This document shows, in pieces, positions 52,620-64,000 of a stretch of 64,000 bases of DNA. The first letter of the stretch is position 1; each line of letters opens with the position of its first letter. Under the pieces are notes generated by a model. It saw only the letters and a list, made by a program, of their open reading frames with translations. It was not told the DNA's origin and searched no databases. Origin of the DNA: Oenanthe sinensis (taxonomy: Eukaryota > Streptophyta > Magnoliopsida > Apiales > Apiaceae); NCBI GenBank assembly GCA_028671895.1, contig CM053799.1, forward strand, positions 43,029,455-43,093,454, written 5' to 3'. A program made the position numbers and the translations under genes.

Positions 52620-52810
52620 TAGGGCCGAACAAAAAACCGAAATAAAACTTAAACCGGTGAAAACCGATGAAAATCGATAAAAACCGATCCGTATAAAACT
52701 GAAACCGAAATCAAAACCAAACCGCTCCATTAGTTCCGGTTATAGGTTCAAACCGAACCGATCCGATTATTAAAATAAATAATAAATAATTATATAAAAT
52801 TTTAAAAATT

Positions 52811-52848
<38 letters not shown>

Positions 52849-53425
52849 ATCACGTCCGAAATTAATACTAATTTATTAAAATAAATAATAAATAAATTTC
52901 AAATTAAAATCAAAACACAAATTAAATATTAAAATTATCAATATAATCACGTCCGAAATTAATACTAATTTATTGCTATATTTTCGAACAAAACAAAATA
53001 AATAACCCTTCAAACAATATAAAAAACATGCTTCGAGGAAAATGCTATCAATTCTAATTAATTTTAATGGCCGGGTGGAAATTGATCGTTGTCTTTGGAC
53101 TCACATACTGTGAGTGGGTGATTAACCGAAGCTAGCAAATGAGGATCATGTTCCGTTGAAATATTTGAAAAATCAAATTTTCCTGTTATAAATTTTATTG
53201 TTTAAAAAATTTGAAATATTATATTTTATAAATTAAGAGTTTTATAATATTTTTTATTCAATTTTATAACCAAAACCGAACCGTTAAAAATCGAACCAAA
53301 GTTTTTAAAACCGAAACCGATGGTTCGGTTACGGTTGAAGTTTTAAATTTTTAAAACCGAATACATGCGGTTTCAAGTCCGATTTTAGGATAAAACTGAA
53401 CCGAACCGCTCCGCGCTCTCACCTA
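52620..53425. mobile_element. hAT-like MITE, 806 bp
   Basis: Begins TAGGGCCGAAC and ends CTCTCACCTA (reverse complement TAGGTGAGAG), with 8-bp flanks GCTACAAC at 52612-52619 and 53426-53433. Eight-base duplications and TAGGG-type ends fit hAT. Both terminal regions are rich in AACCGAA/TTCGGTT words, a pattern seen in plant hAT MITEs. The inside has a 98-bp-spaced duplication of TCACGTCCGAAATTAATAC (52850 and 52948). No transposase. Confidence 0.75.
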
Positions 53426-53433
53426 GCTACAAC

Positions 53434-53984
53434 TTACCATGGAAATATAAAATAATATAAATGAATAGAAAAACTGTATTATTCTAGCCTTCTTGAATAT
53501 AATTTTGGTGTGAGACTACGAGTCTTGTGATTTATGTTTTACAACCAGATTCTGCTCGATTGCGATTCAAGTTCGTATCAACTCGATATTTCTGTGAACA
53601 AACTCGTACTTGATCGACTCGTTTATTATCAAACCGAGTTTGAACATCACTTTTCATTCAATTAGAAAGTCTGGTTTTACTCGATTCATTATTAAAATGT
53701 TCAAGGTTAGCTTGACTCTATTCTTTTATGGTCCTACATATTAGTATTTCTTATTTAACAAATTCACCTCTTAAGAAAAGAAGTTACCGTTTAAAAAAAA
53801 TTATATGTAGCATTTGATGTTGTTATGGTCTCTTCTAACCCTTATTTAAATTTCATTTATAATAATAATAATAATAATAAGTGAGATCATGTTAGTTTAG
53901 TTATAATAATACATATTCTAACTAAAAACGAAAAAACAGATTATATAAATAAATAGACACACAAATATATATATATAATATCCA
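53434..53984. other. AT-rich spacer
   Basis: No gene supported. 53540-53700 contains repeated ACTCG words (for example GATCGACTCGTTTATTATC, CAAACCGAGTTTG) that may be a decayed MITE end. (TAA)n near 53861-53880. Confidence 0.4.
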
Positions 53985-54741
53985 AAAATAATAATTTATA
54001 TTGCATCATTAAAAACTTGTATAAACAAGTTTTTATATAACTATATTTACATCCTCCATTAATTCGCCGAATAATATAAAGATATATTGTTATTTGCTTG
54101 GACAGAGAAATCCAAGAGATACTATTATATGGGCTATTCAAAGGAAATAAATCAATCTGGATATAATGGTAATTAGAAATAAATTGACCCCTATAGAATT
54201 GAATAAAATGGGAGTATTTTTTATCGATCTCATTCGTTTGTCTATAAAAAAAATGACAGATACTTTACGTCCATCCGATGAGTCAATTTTCCGATCAGAC
54301 CATCTGAAGCAAGGAATTCCGGCTTAGAAGGTATTATAACAATCACTTGCAGTTTATTTTGAGTTTTACATAGTTTATTTATTAGTATAGTTACCTTTTA
54401 TTATAGTAGAATAAATATATTTGGTCAACTGAAGTTGAGAGAGAGAAAAAGGAGATAAATAGAATTAATTAATATTTTTGTATCATAATAATTATACAAA
54501 TATTTTATTTAATAAATACTTTTTATATTTGAAGAAAAATTCAATTCAATTTAGAGATTTTAATGTTACAACTTTTATTGTTTAAATCCCAAGGCATGCT
54601 TACAGGAAAAAAGCTCTTTGCTTTCAATTGTTTTATCCATTTTAATGTATTTAATTTAATATTTATTATATTTATAAAAATATTTTATTTTATACAATTT
54701 TTATACTATATGCCAGTAACTCAAATGGTTGAAAGAGATTG
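53985..54741 (+). repeat. Second copy of the 51425-52144 direct repeat
   Basis: Same orientation and order of landmarks as 51425-52144. It carries small internal differences, including extra sequence around 54080-54260. Ends at AACTCAAATGGTTGAAAGAGATT just upstream of the F-box gene remnant. Confidence 0.8.
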
Positions 54742-54987
54742 CCTATTGATCTGAACTGGGATTGGAACTTTAAACTTGTGATTTGTGACTGTTGATCTTT
54801 CAAATTTGAGTTTCAGGTTTCCAAATTAGTAGATTTCTATGTTGCGGGTGCAATCTTTGGTTTGGCTTTGACTCGAAAAATCAAGGTAAAGAATATGAAT
54901 GTTGCAAGCAGCTCAGGAACAAAATTTAATAAAATTAGGAGCATTAGCAGGGGTCAAGCTGTTGATTTCAGCTCTCTTCCAGTTGAT

Positions 54988-54992
54988 GCTTT
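54988..54992. repeat. Target-site duplication GCTTT, left copy (element G)
   Basis: GCTTT before TGATGG of the left LTR; repeated at 59690-59694 after the right LTR. Confidence 0.93.
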
Positions 54993-55272
54993 TGATGGAT
55001 ATAAACTGTAATATTGAAAGATACAGAGAATGCGATTTGCTAATATGGAAAACTATGCAATCGAATTAAGTTTGTAAACATTACAGAAGGAAGAATAAAT
55101 AGACTAACAAACTATAAACCCGGACAATCATCTCCTAGTTTATCTCCACCTTATTTGCCTAAACACACTCAACAACCAAGGCTGTGTCAACGCTTACAAA
55201 TTGATATGTTGATTATTCATAAACTAAATAAGGTAACTAAAGATATGTTTAGATTAGGAAATAATCCCAACA
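54993..55272 (-). repeat. Element G 3' LTR (left), 280 bp
   Basis: Plus strand TGATGGATAT...ATCCCAACA; near-identical to 59410-59689. Confidence 0.93.
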
Positions 55273-55286
55273 TACTCCCCCTTAAT

Positions 55287-58200
55287 CTAAACATCACTGA
55301 GCTTCTTTACTCCCAACAAATCCCTCATCTTCTCAAACTTTACTGCTGCCATTGCTTTTGTTAAGATGTCAGCACGCTGCTCGTTAGTGCTGACATGTTT
55401 TATAATAATTAAGCCCTTTTCAACACAATCACGGATGAAGTGATATCTCAAGTCGATGTGCTTACTTCTCCCATGAAATACTGGATTCCGAGCAAGGTCA
55501 ACAGCAGACCTATTATCGATATACAGTGAAACTGGACCAGGTTTTTTGTCTGCAATACAGCTTAGAACTCGTTGAAGCCAAATGGCTTGGCATGCAGCCG
55601 CAGTGGCGGCCATGAACTCTGCTTCGCACGAAGACAGTGCAACGCAGCGTTGTTTTTGTGATACCCACGTGACCAGATTCTCATCGAGGTAGAATGCCAT
55701 CCCACCTGTACTCTTTCTATCATCCAAACTCCCAGCTAGATCGCTATCAGAATACCCAGATAGAATATAATTTCCCTGCCCTTTGGTATACAGCAAGCCA
55801 TAGTGCATTGTCCCCTTAACATAGCGACAAATTCTCTTTACTGCACTTAGGTGTAACTCAGTTGGTCTCTCCATGTAACGACTAACTATGCCAACCGCAA
55901 AAGCGATGTCCGGGCGTGTGTGCACCAGGTATCTCAGCCCACCAACTAAACTCTTGTATTGAGTTGAATTCACTGTCTTACCAGCTTCATCCGCATGAAT
56001 CTGTATGTTGTGATCCATGGGAAACTTAACAGCATTACACTCTGCTAGGCCTGCTTTCTCGAGGACCTTTTTAGCATAACTTGATTGCTTGATTTCAATA
56101 AATTCATTGCTTTGAGTTACCTCTAGTCCTAAGTAGTAGGATAGCTTACCCATGTCAGACATATCAAAATCCTTGCTCATTTCCCCCTTGAATTTGATAA
56201 TGTGTGACATACTCGTACCTGTGATAAGTAAGTCGTCAACATAAACACCAATGACCAAAGAATCTGCACCAAACCTCTTCGTGTAGACAGCATGTTCGAA
56301 GGGGCACTTGATAAAACCAAGTTGCAAAAGAAACTGATTGAGACGTGAGTACCAGGCCCTAGGGGCTTGACGTAACCCATACAAAGCTTTTAGAAGTCTG
56401 TATACTTTGTCTTCGTCCCCTTTCTTGACAAAACCTTTTGGCTGGCGTACATAAACCTCTTCAAGTAAGACACCGTTTAAGAACGCAGATTTGACGTCGA
56501 GGTGATGTACCTCCCAGTCATTTTTGGCTGCTAGTGCGAGGAGTAACCGAACTGTTTCCAGCCTTGTCACAGGAGCAAAAACTTCGTCATAATCCACCCC
56601 ATGACGTTGTACATATCCCTTTGCTACAAGTCGCGCCTTGTGTTTAGTTACCTCACCATTCTGATCCTTTTTCACCTTGAACACCCATTTTAAATCGATA
56701 GCTTTATGTCCTTTGGGTAATGTAGTGAGCTCCCATGTTTTATTCTTCTCAATGGAATTTATCTCCGTTTCCATTGCTTCTTTCCAGACGTCATCTGCAA
56801 TTGCTTGTTCAAAGCAAACAGGTTCATCAATTCCCATCAGAAACAGTTCCTCTTCGAGTTCTACGACAGTTGAAGTAGCATAAATATCAGCAAGAGTTCG
56901 GTATTTCTCGGGTTGCTCGCTGCCATCACTGGTGGTACTAGACTCCAAATCACTACTTCCGGTTGTCTGAGTGGACACAGGTGTTCGTGGAGTTTGTGGA
57001 GTTTGTGGGTCTTCATCAATAATACTCTGTTCTTGGTTGCTTGTAAAATCAATCTCCCACTGATGTGAAAAACTTGCAGCATTTGTATCAGTCTCCCAAT
57101 TCCAGCCTTTGCTTTCATCGAAGGTAACATCTCTGCTTATGTGTACGCTGCCAGAAACGGGGTCAAATAACCTGTAGGCTTTTGTACCTGGTTCTCGACC
57201 AATATGAACGAGTTTCAAACTCCTATTATCAAGCTTCTTTGTGAGTGGAGCAGGCACTTTCATGTATGCTATGCAGCCAAAGATTCTTAGGTAGTCAACA
57301 CTCGGTTCTCTCTCGAACCAAGCTTCATGAGGTGTGACCACAGACATTGATCGAGTTGGCAATTTGTTGAGTACATAAACTGCATAGCGTACAGCCTCAC
57401 CCCAGTATTTTTCTGGCATTTTTCGTTCACTTAGCATACTTCTGGCCATGGCAGCAACTGTGCGGTTACGGCGCTCTACGACACCATTTTGTTGTGGTGT
57501 GTACGGTGCTGTAAAATGTCACATTATTCCGTGGTCATCACAAAATGTCTGGAATTCCTTGGAGCAGAACTCTCCACCACGATCTGTTCTTAACACCTGA
57601 ATGCCCTGTTCTTTACCATTTTCGACAAGCAACTTAAATTTCTTAAAACATGTTAGTGCTTCATCTTTTGTCTTGAGTACATATACCCACATCATACGTG
57701 TATAATCATCAACTAATAGCATGAAATAACGGTTGCCCATTGGAGTAGGAGGAGACAAAGGTCCACACAAGTCTAGATGTATCAATTCCAATTTAGTTTT
57801 CGAGATTAAATTTGCTTGAGTTGGAAATGGCTTACGTGTTTGCTTAGACATGAGGCATCCGCTACACAGTTCACTCAGTTGATCAATCGAGGGAAGTCCA
57901 TGTGCCATTTGATGCTTTGACATAAGGTGCAATGCCTTGAAATTGACATGGCCAAGACGTTGATGCCATAGCCAAGCTTTTTCTTCACTCTTTGTTAGAA
58001 GACAAGTTTGTGGTGCCTCTTCGATATAGATTTTATACAATCTATTTCTGGTTCTCCTGACCTGCATTAACAGTCGACCACAACTTTCATATACCAAAAG
58101 GTGTTCGCCGTCTAGCACAACCCTGTTTCCTTCCTCAGAGAGCTGACCAAGACTAATGATATTGCTTCGCAAAGTGGGAATAAAGTAAACACCATCTAGT

Positions 58201-59381
58201 GTCCTGGTCTCTCCATTTTTACACGCAATCCGGATATATCCCTTTCCCTCAATCTTTACCAACGAGCCATCTCCAAATTTCACTTCACCCCTCACTGTTC
58301 TGTCCAGTTTCTCGAACTTGTCTCGTCGACCTGTCATATGGTTACTGGCACCGTTGTCAAGGTACCAGGTGTGTTCCTCAGTGTCTTTCTTATTATTCGT
58401 TCCTCCATCTTCGGTCACAGCAATTACCTCTTTCACACCCTTGTCACAAAGTGCCATCAATAAAGCAGGTTCATTATCTGACAATTGTGTCAAGTTTACT
58501 TCTCCCTTTGATTGTTTGTTTCTTCCTTGCTTGTGACATTCGACAGCAATGTGTCCAAAACCTCCACAACTAAAACATCTGGTTTGGCTCCTATCTCGAA
58601 CGGGTCGATAGTCTCTCGTTCGATAGTCTCTTCCACCCTGTGATGCACTCTTTCTTGACCTTCTCAGCCATTCTTCTTTAGTAAGCAATAGCTTACCTTC
58701 AGAGTTCTCCTTCTTTTGCCATTCTTCCTCTGTCATTAACAGTTGCTGTTCCTCGCCTTTTTCTGCAGATCCCTGCAGACGTTCTTCGTAAGCACGAAGA
58801 GATCCCACCACTTCCTCCACGGACATTGAATCCAGGTTCCCAAATTGTTCAATGGTCAAAGCAATTTACAAGAACCTGGTTGGAACAGCCCTCAAAAACT
58901 TTTTAACGACGTACTCCTCTTCGATTGTTTCTCCCAACGCCCTGATGTTTGTGACCAAACCATTCAGTCTCATACAGAAATCGTCAAGTGGCTCTGTGTC
59001 TTTCATCTGTAACAACTCAAACTCTCTTTTCAGGGTCTGAGTCTTTGCCTTTTTTACTTTATCCGCACCCTGGCACATTGTTTTGACGGCTTCCCAGGCC
59101 TCCTTGGCTGATTTCGGTTCTCCAATTGCCAATAGCTTGTCATCCGGGATTCCTAGACAGATCACAGCTAAGGCTAGCTTATCTGTTCTTTCTTCGATCG
59201 TAGCCTTTGGGTCTGTACGTTCAACAGCCCCCCAAACGCCATGAGCCTGCATATAGATCTTCATTTTTAGTGCCCAAACTGTATAATTGCTTGTAGTCAG
59301 CATCGGGTAACTCAGCCCTATTGATCCTTCCTTGTTCTTGATTGTCTCCATCTTCTCAGTCTTTGGCATATATTTTGGCAT
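55287..59381 (-). pseudogene. Element G Gag-Pol with two nonsense codons
   Basis: Minus strand, three collinear segments in the element sense. 59381-58866: Gag from M near 59381, ending at TAA 58868-58866. 58859-57519: Gag C-terminus with zinc knuckle CFSCGGFGHIAVEC, protease WYLDNGASNHMTG (DNG instead of the usual DSG/DTG), pre-integrase WHQRLGHVN...CSGCLMSK, integrase first part, ending at TGA 57521-57519. 57449-55287 (720 codons): rest of integrase, RT with YVDDLLITG, RNase H with SDSDLAGS, SSCEAEFMA and YIDNRSAVDLA, to the end. The two stops are in regions conserved with relatives, and both are explained by single C-to-T changes on the coding strand. Length and order are normal for a 4.7-kb copia element. 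Lineage is not resolved. Confidence 0.9.
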
Positions 59382-59395
59382 TCACCGGAACACCT

Positions 59396-59407
59396 GCTCT
59401 GATACCA
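59396..59407 (-). other. Element G primer-binding site
   Basis: Minus-strand TGGTATCAGAGC two bases from the LTR end; initiator tRNA-Met type. Confidence 0.93.
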
Positions 59408-59409
59408 GA

Positions 59410-59689
59410 TGATGGATATAAACTGTAATATTGAAAGATACAGAGAATGCGATTTGCTAATATGGAAAACTATGCAATCGAATTAAGTTTGTAAACATTA
59501 CAGAAAGAAGAATAAATAGACTAACAAACTATAAACCCGGACAATCATCTCCTAGTTTATCTCCACCTTATTTGCCTAAACACACTCAACAACCAAGGCT
59601 GTGTCAACGCTTACAAATTGATACGTTGATTATTCATAAACTAAATAAGGTAACTAAAGATATGTTTAGATTAGGAAATAATCCCAACA
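59410..59689 (-). repeat. Element G 5' LTR (right), 280 bp
   Basis: TGATGGATAT...ATCCCAACA, followed by GCTTT duplication at 59690-59694 and F-box coding sequence. Confidence 0.93.
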
Positions 59690-60349
59690 GCTTTAACCAA
59701 CATATTTTCCTTTTTGACGTCAAAAGAAGCTCTCTCTGTATATGGCTCATGCAAGAAACTAAAGCATATGACAAACTTAATACCAAATGTTGAAATCAAA
59801 GAAACTGCTGATGATTGTCCCATCAAGAAAAAAGAATTTGTAGAATCTGTTTCCAAGTTCCTGGCTAATCATGCTGGTCTGGTTAAAAAAATCCAGCTTT
59901 CATTCTGTCCTGGAGAATACAGGAGTCATGTTCTTCGCTGGCTCTCTTTTATTGTGAAAAATGGTATTAAAGAGCTTGATCTCATTTTGTATGACAGAAA
60001 CTATTTGGAAATTCCTATACCTTCTTCGACTGCTGGGACTTTGAAAGTGTTGAAATTAAGGCATTGTAAAGTCGATCTACTATATATTGTTGGTTTGAAG
60101 TCTCTGAAATCGCTTTTTTTGGAGCCATGAAAATCCCTGATGATGTCGTGGTATTATTTTGTTGCCATTGTGAGTCTTTGCAGCACTTGACCCTCGAAAA
60201 GTGCTCTGGTTAAGTAATAAACTAGTTAGAGTGTCATACCATGTCCTTGACGATTTGCTTGAATCCCTAACTCCAGAGTGCACTTGTTCACATTCATCTG
60301 ATAGAAATTCATGCTTGAATGCTCAACATGTGCTAGGAATATCCTGCTG

Positions 60350-63300
60350 TTAGGTCCTTATCTTGTTAGGCCCTAAAATGATCAAGTCTCGTCACTGGTG
60401 CTTACTGTTTGATCTTTAAAGTCCCAAAGATTATGTTCCCATCATCGTCGATACCTTCTACTTTATAGTAACCTATAGCAACCAGTTTGGATTTGTCCCT
60501 CATAATAATGCCAATAATCATCCAGTTTCTGTAAACCCTTACCGTACCAATTTCAGCTTCGTCTTGTGGTCTGGGTTCCAGCTTCAATAATTTCTGCCTT
60601 CGAACTGATTGAGATCAACTTGCATTGCAATCACCCAATCTGGATCAATCAGTGCATCTTCAGTATTCTTTGGGATTCCAAATGTTAGGTCCCGAAAAAT
60701 ATATGTTCATTTTGATTAGCACTTATAGCCTTTACTCAAAATCCGGATCACTAAGAACTAGACTCTTGGAATGACTTTTACTTCAAACCTTTTGTCTTAG
60801 CAGATATGTTCTTGATGTATTCCTTTTATCTTCATTGTGTTGAGTACGACTAGTAGATCCTTCTATTATTTTGCTCCCCCTAAGTTGCTGCTAGGATGTG
60901 TTGAAGATCCTTTACCTTTTTCAGTGGATTTTGTTAAAGTTCATGAGTTGTGTAGTTTCACTACCATTTCCACTAATAGGATCTGAATCATCATCATTAT
61001 CATTGTTTCCTTCTACAACCTCAGTTTCATCATCAGTATCTGAATTTGACTCTGACGGAATGTCAAACTTCAAGGATTCAGAATAGTCTTTCATTTGACT
61101 GCTTGGGAGCTTGGTGTAGTAGAACGTAACATTCAGACTTTCAATCACCTTCTGGTTTTACATCATTTATGTCTTGAAAGAATTTGACAGTAATGAGTAG
61201 CCGAGGAGAATTCCTCCAAACACACGAAAGAGATTCAGTGTTTGCTTCTGATTGGCCATTAACTCATATGATGTCTTTTCACGATCTTGTTGATTAAAGA
61301 AGCATGTTATGTTAATTGCTTTAGGTTCAAAGTACTTTTATCAGTGCAGACTTCATTTAGAAACCCTTCATTCGCGAAATTGAGTTCCAATATCTGACTT
61401 CAAAGTTCTCACAACTTACTTTGCTTTCAACTTGATCTACCTGATGTGATCAATTACCATCTGTGATATTTTGTCTGTTGAATGCACGAACATCACCAAC
61501 TGTAATTAGGGTTGTCATCAATTACCACTAAGCATATTTCTTCCATGCCATAATTTTCTTCGTGTGATGTTTTTATTGACTTCCTTATTTGACGTACTTC
61601 AAAATGTCATTCTGGAATGAATTCCATATGAAGCAGTCCTCTCACCAATTTCATCTTTATCGGAAAATCCATTGTCTTGTTCACCAAGTGTGAGAGCTTC
61701 TTTTGCCATATCTAACTCTTTACTGATAAAGCTTTACTGAAAAGTTCGCTTCACCTTTGCATACAAATTCCATGTCAGCTACAAACAAACTTCCTCACTC
61801 TCAGTTTAGTGAGCTTCCAACCTTCTTGTTTGAGATCAAACACTTTTCCTTTTCAATGCTTTTCCAGAAAAGCCTTGATAAAGAATTCCCTAGTACCATG
61901 TAGATAGTGCTTAAGTCCTTCAACAAGAAAGATGCTTCCAGTGATGACAATTCCAAAAACATGATAGCCAAATCCCTTGTACATCCTTTGTTGTCATCTC
62001 CAAAGGTTACTGTTGGGTAGGCTTTCTCAACCAACTGTGATATTAGAGCTTTAATCTTAATCATATGCCTCGAACAATAAATGTCACGAAGTCACATAAC
62101 TTTTGTCTTTTGTTACATACTCTGCAATAACAAATAATTAAGTTTCTTGGTACTCAATTTCAATTGAGTCCAGATGAGTTAGAGATATTACTGTCTACAG
62201 TGGTAACAACAGCTTCAATATGCATAAAAACACATGGATAGAAGAACTAACAAATTAATTACTAATTTTGTCTAATCCATTCATGTTGTTATATATCATT
62301 TTAACTATCTCTAATTATCTAAGTCGGTTTTAGATTAATTCTCGAATCAATAAATGTTACTGACTACTTAGATAATTCTACCATCTTTTATTATTCTATC
62401 CCTAACAAGCAATACATGATATGATATGACATTCAAGTGCAACTATGTGAGTGCGAGCAAATCATGTGAAAATAAGCACATAAACAATTTAAGAATATGC
62501 AGAATATTTGATAAAACATTATAAGCAATATCAAATTCCACATATACTTATCAAGTCATTAATAAGAGCAAATATAAAATATTTGATCTACGACCTGTTT
62601 GTCTATTTAACAATTTTCACAACATTAGCAGAGGTATTAAATCACAGAAGATTTAACTCAAGTTCCAGCAAATGTTTAGGGATACACCTAACCGTCTAGA
62701 ACACCCTATCTAATTCTAGATATTCATTTTACTGCATATAAAATCAAGTATGAAATGTACTAATTAAACTCATGAATCTTAGCATGCAATCTTATTCTTA
62801 GCAATCAATTAAGCATTTAAGTCCTAAGATGTTAACATGCTAACATGAATATCATACATTTTAATACCTAATAATCATACAGTTCTGAATTAGATAAACG
62901 TATACTAGTTAGAATGTTTACTTGTGAAGTGATATGATATGACATTCAAGTGCAACTGTGAAGTGCTTAGTGATTCATTTCCAGTGTTGGTCATTGATGC
63001 CAGATATCCATTTGGTTCATCACTATCACTGATAGAATCAACCTTGAATTTAACTTCACTATCATATGCTTTCCCTTATTGCATCCTCACTAATGCTTGA
63101 GATTCCTGCTACAACCCGGCACAGTGTCTGTCATCTTTTGCTTGTACAGGATTCTTCAAACTGTGTAGCAAACCCCTGATCTTGTCTTTCTAATATAAAT
63201 CATCCATGTTTTGCAATCACCTCTTGAATTGATCTTGAAAATCTCCTATATGCAATCTATAGGTAATGACCTTAGATTTTGAAAGGGGAGATTGAAAGGA
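60350..63300 (-). pseudogene. Heavily decayed Sirevirus-like copia relic
   Basis: Minus-strand scraps in pol order: 62064-61801 resembles the protease-proximal segment (YPTVTFGDDNKGCT); 61148-60921 resembles the integrase-RT linker (SLNVTFYYTKLPS then Ser/Asp-rich sequence); 60587-60402 resembles RT (KLVAIGYYKVEGID). TGTTAGGTCC at about 60351 and 60683 may be LTR traces. No frame survives beyond about 90 codons. Bounds are approximate. Confidence 0.6.
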
Positions 63301-64000
63301 GAGATAGGAGTGAAGGGAAGTAACTCACTGCACTTTCATGTGTACTAGAAATGTTAAATGTAACCTCTATGTAATGGTTGACGATAACTCAACAATAGAA
63401 CAGGACATGTAATAATATACAGGTGCACAGGAATCTTGGAACAAAGAGTTCAGTTAAGACAAAGTATCAAAGGATCATCTACAGACTTGAAGCTCACTGG
63501 AAGAAGTTCATTAATATGTTCAGGCCTCAGTGAAGAATAAAGGATGGTAACATCTAATCAAGAATGTGGAAGCTATAGAAGATTGTCTTAGTGTCAGAAA
63601 ATTTCAGGGTACCACAATCGAAGCTGTAGTAAGGTTTAAATAGAAGAGTGTGGAATCATATTCGGAAACAAGAGCCCCTATCAAGACTAGTCACTTATGA
63701 ACCAGACCGTTGCATCAAGTGTCAGGACATTGGAGGCAAGCTCTCGTCAGTTAATATGGTTTTAATCATTCTAAAGTTGTTGATCTTCTTAAGTCATGTG
63801 AAGGATCAACACAGGAGGTAAATTAGTGTTGAAGTGCCAAAGTTCCAGAATATGCATTGGAGTTGTATTGGAAGATCGAGATACGGGTCGAGATACAGTA
63901 TTCAATGTTTAAGGAACGAGAATTAAATGTACGAAGAATTAGTGGCACAACCTGATTGGACCTTTACTAAAGCTTCACAGAATAGAAGGCCAAATACTTG
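63301..64000. other. Unassigned sequence at window end
   Basis: No ORF, LTR boundary or RNA gene recognised. It may be the outer (5' LTR) part of the relic at 60350-63300, but I found no TG...CA ends or PBS to show it. Confidence 0.35.

Larger units (their letters stand above)
54993..59689 (-). mobile_element. Element G: Ty1/copia element with short LTRs, inserted in F-box gene
   Basis: 4697 bp with 280-bp LTRs and a perfect 5-bp duplication. Minus strand carries PBS TGGTATCAGAGC at 59396-59407, Gag-Pol from 59381 to 55287 and a polypurine tract (complement at 55273-55285). Order Gag-PR-INT-RT-RH is copia. Two nonsense codons interrupt the otherwise complete frame. The LTRs differ at two positions seen by eye (GGAAG/AAAAG-type near 55087 vs 59504; T/C at 55206 vs 59623). 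Confidence 0.95.
54895..60213 (+). pseudogene. F-box/LRR-type protein gene disrupted by element G
   Basis: ATG 54895 opens a frame reading NVASSSGTKFNK... DFSSLPVDA to the insertion at 54992. After element G and one GCTTT copy the frame continues at 59695 as TNIFSFLTSKEALSVYGSCK. That completes an F-box-like motif (SLP-D-L-NIFSFL). Downstream are LRR-like strands (AGLVKKIQLSFCPGEYRSHV, IKELDLILYDRN, TLKVLKLRHCKVDLL, LKSLKSLFLEP) ending at TGA 60128-60130. The next frame continues KIPDDVVVLFCC and LQHLTLEKCSG to TAA 60211-60213, so a slip at the T-run near 60115 is a second lesion. F-box proteins of this type recruit substrates to SCF ubiquitin ligases; this copy cannot be functional. Confidence 0.75.

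Noticed and set aside
51913..54754. Pair of similar small hydrophobic proteins at 51913-52122 and 54563-54754
   Set aside because: Similarity reflects the direct DNA repeat; composition is AT-driven and no gene context supports them.

Overview
The window is eudicot-type nuclear plant DNA made almost entirely of nested and adjacent LTR retrotransposons, with two small remnants of ordinary genes. The plant call rests on the lineages present (Angela and Sirevirus Ty1/copia, Tat/Retand-like Ty3/gypsy with an antisense ORF), initiator-Met primer-binding sites, hAT-type MITEs, spliceosomal introns and AT-rich spacers. Nothing prokaryotic was seen. The density of full-length elements suggests a large genome. 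The species cannot be fixed from sequence alone.

Layout. 1-8795: an Angela-lineage copia element (A) on the + strand with one uninterrupted polyprotein; its 5' LTR is cut by the window edge. 8796-9884: the 3' part of an unclassified, probably gypsy, LTR. 9885-28806: a decayed Sirevirus (C) on the - strand, split at a CTTTC target duplication by a very young Sirevirus (B, + strand, 12364-24467). B has 538-bp LTRs that look identical, gag, pol with one nonsense codon, and a third ORF of 1545 codons. 28807-36027: a decayed Tat-type gypsy element (D, - strand) truncated where C's LTR abuts its antisense ORF. 36028-39845: host-like AT-rich DNA with a broken gene fragment and a 1325-bp solo LTR flanked by GAAAC duplications. 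39842-51890: two inverted-repeat arms enclosing a candidate non-autonomous DNA element (F) and a complete but deleted Tat-type element (E, 40294-49433). E carries two tandem-repeat arrays and an antisense gene with two introns. 51425-54741: a diverged direct repeat with an 806-bp hAT-like MITE between its copies. 54895-60213: an F-box/LRR-type gene disrupted by a 4.7-kb copia element (G) with perfect GCTTT duplications. 60350-63300: a heavily decayed Sirevirus-like relic. The remainder is unassigned.

The least explained signal is in the two Sireviruses. Each is filled with its own short word: B with AAACTCTGA, C with TTACTGTCA. The word recurs in the LTR, the coding region and the non-coding spacer. 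In coding DNA it is read in more than one frame, so the nucleotide string rather than the peptide is repeated. In both elements the LTR copies are mostly the reverse complement of the internal copies. E adds a second notable layer: an oppositely transcribed, intron-bearing gene with its own promoter-like region beside repeat arrays inside the element's 3' non-coding region.

Relative ages from nesting and LTR comparison: D is older than C, which is older than B. B (no LTR difference seen by eye) and A (two differences in 1296 bp) are recent. G shows two differences in 280 bp.
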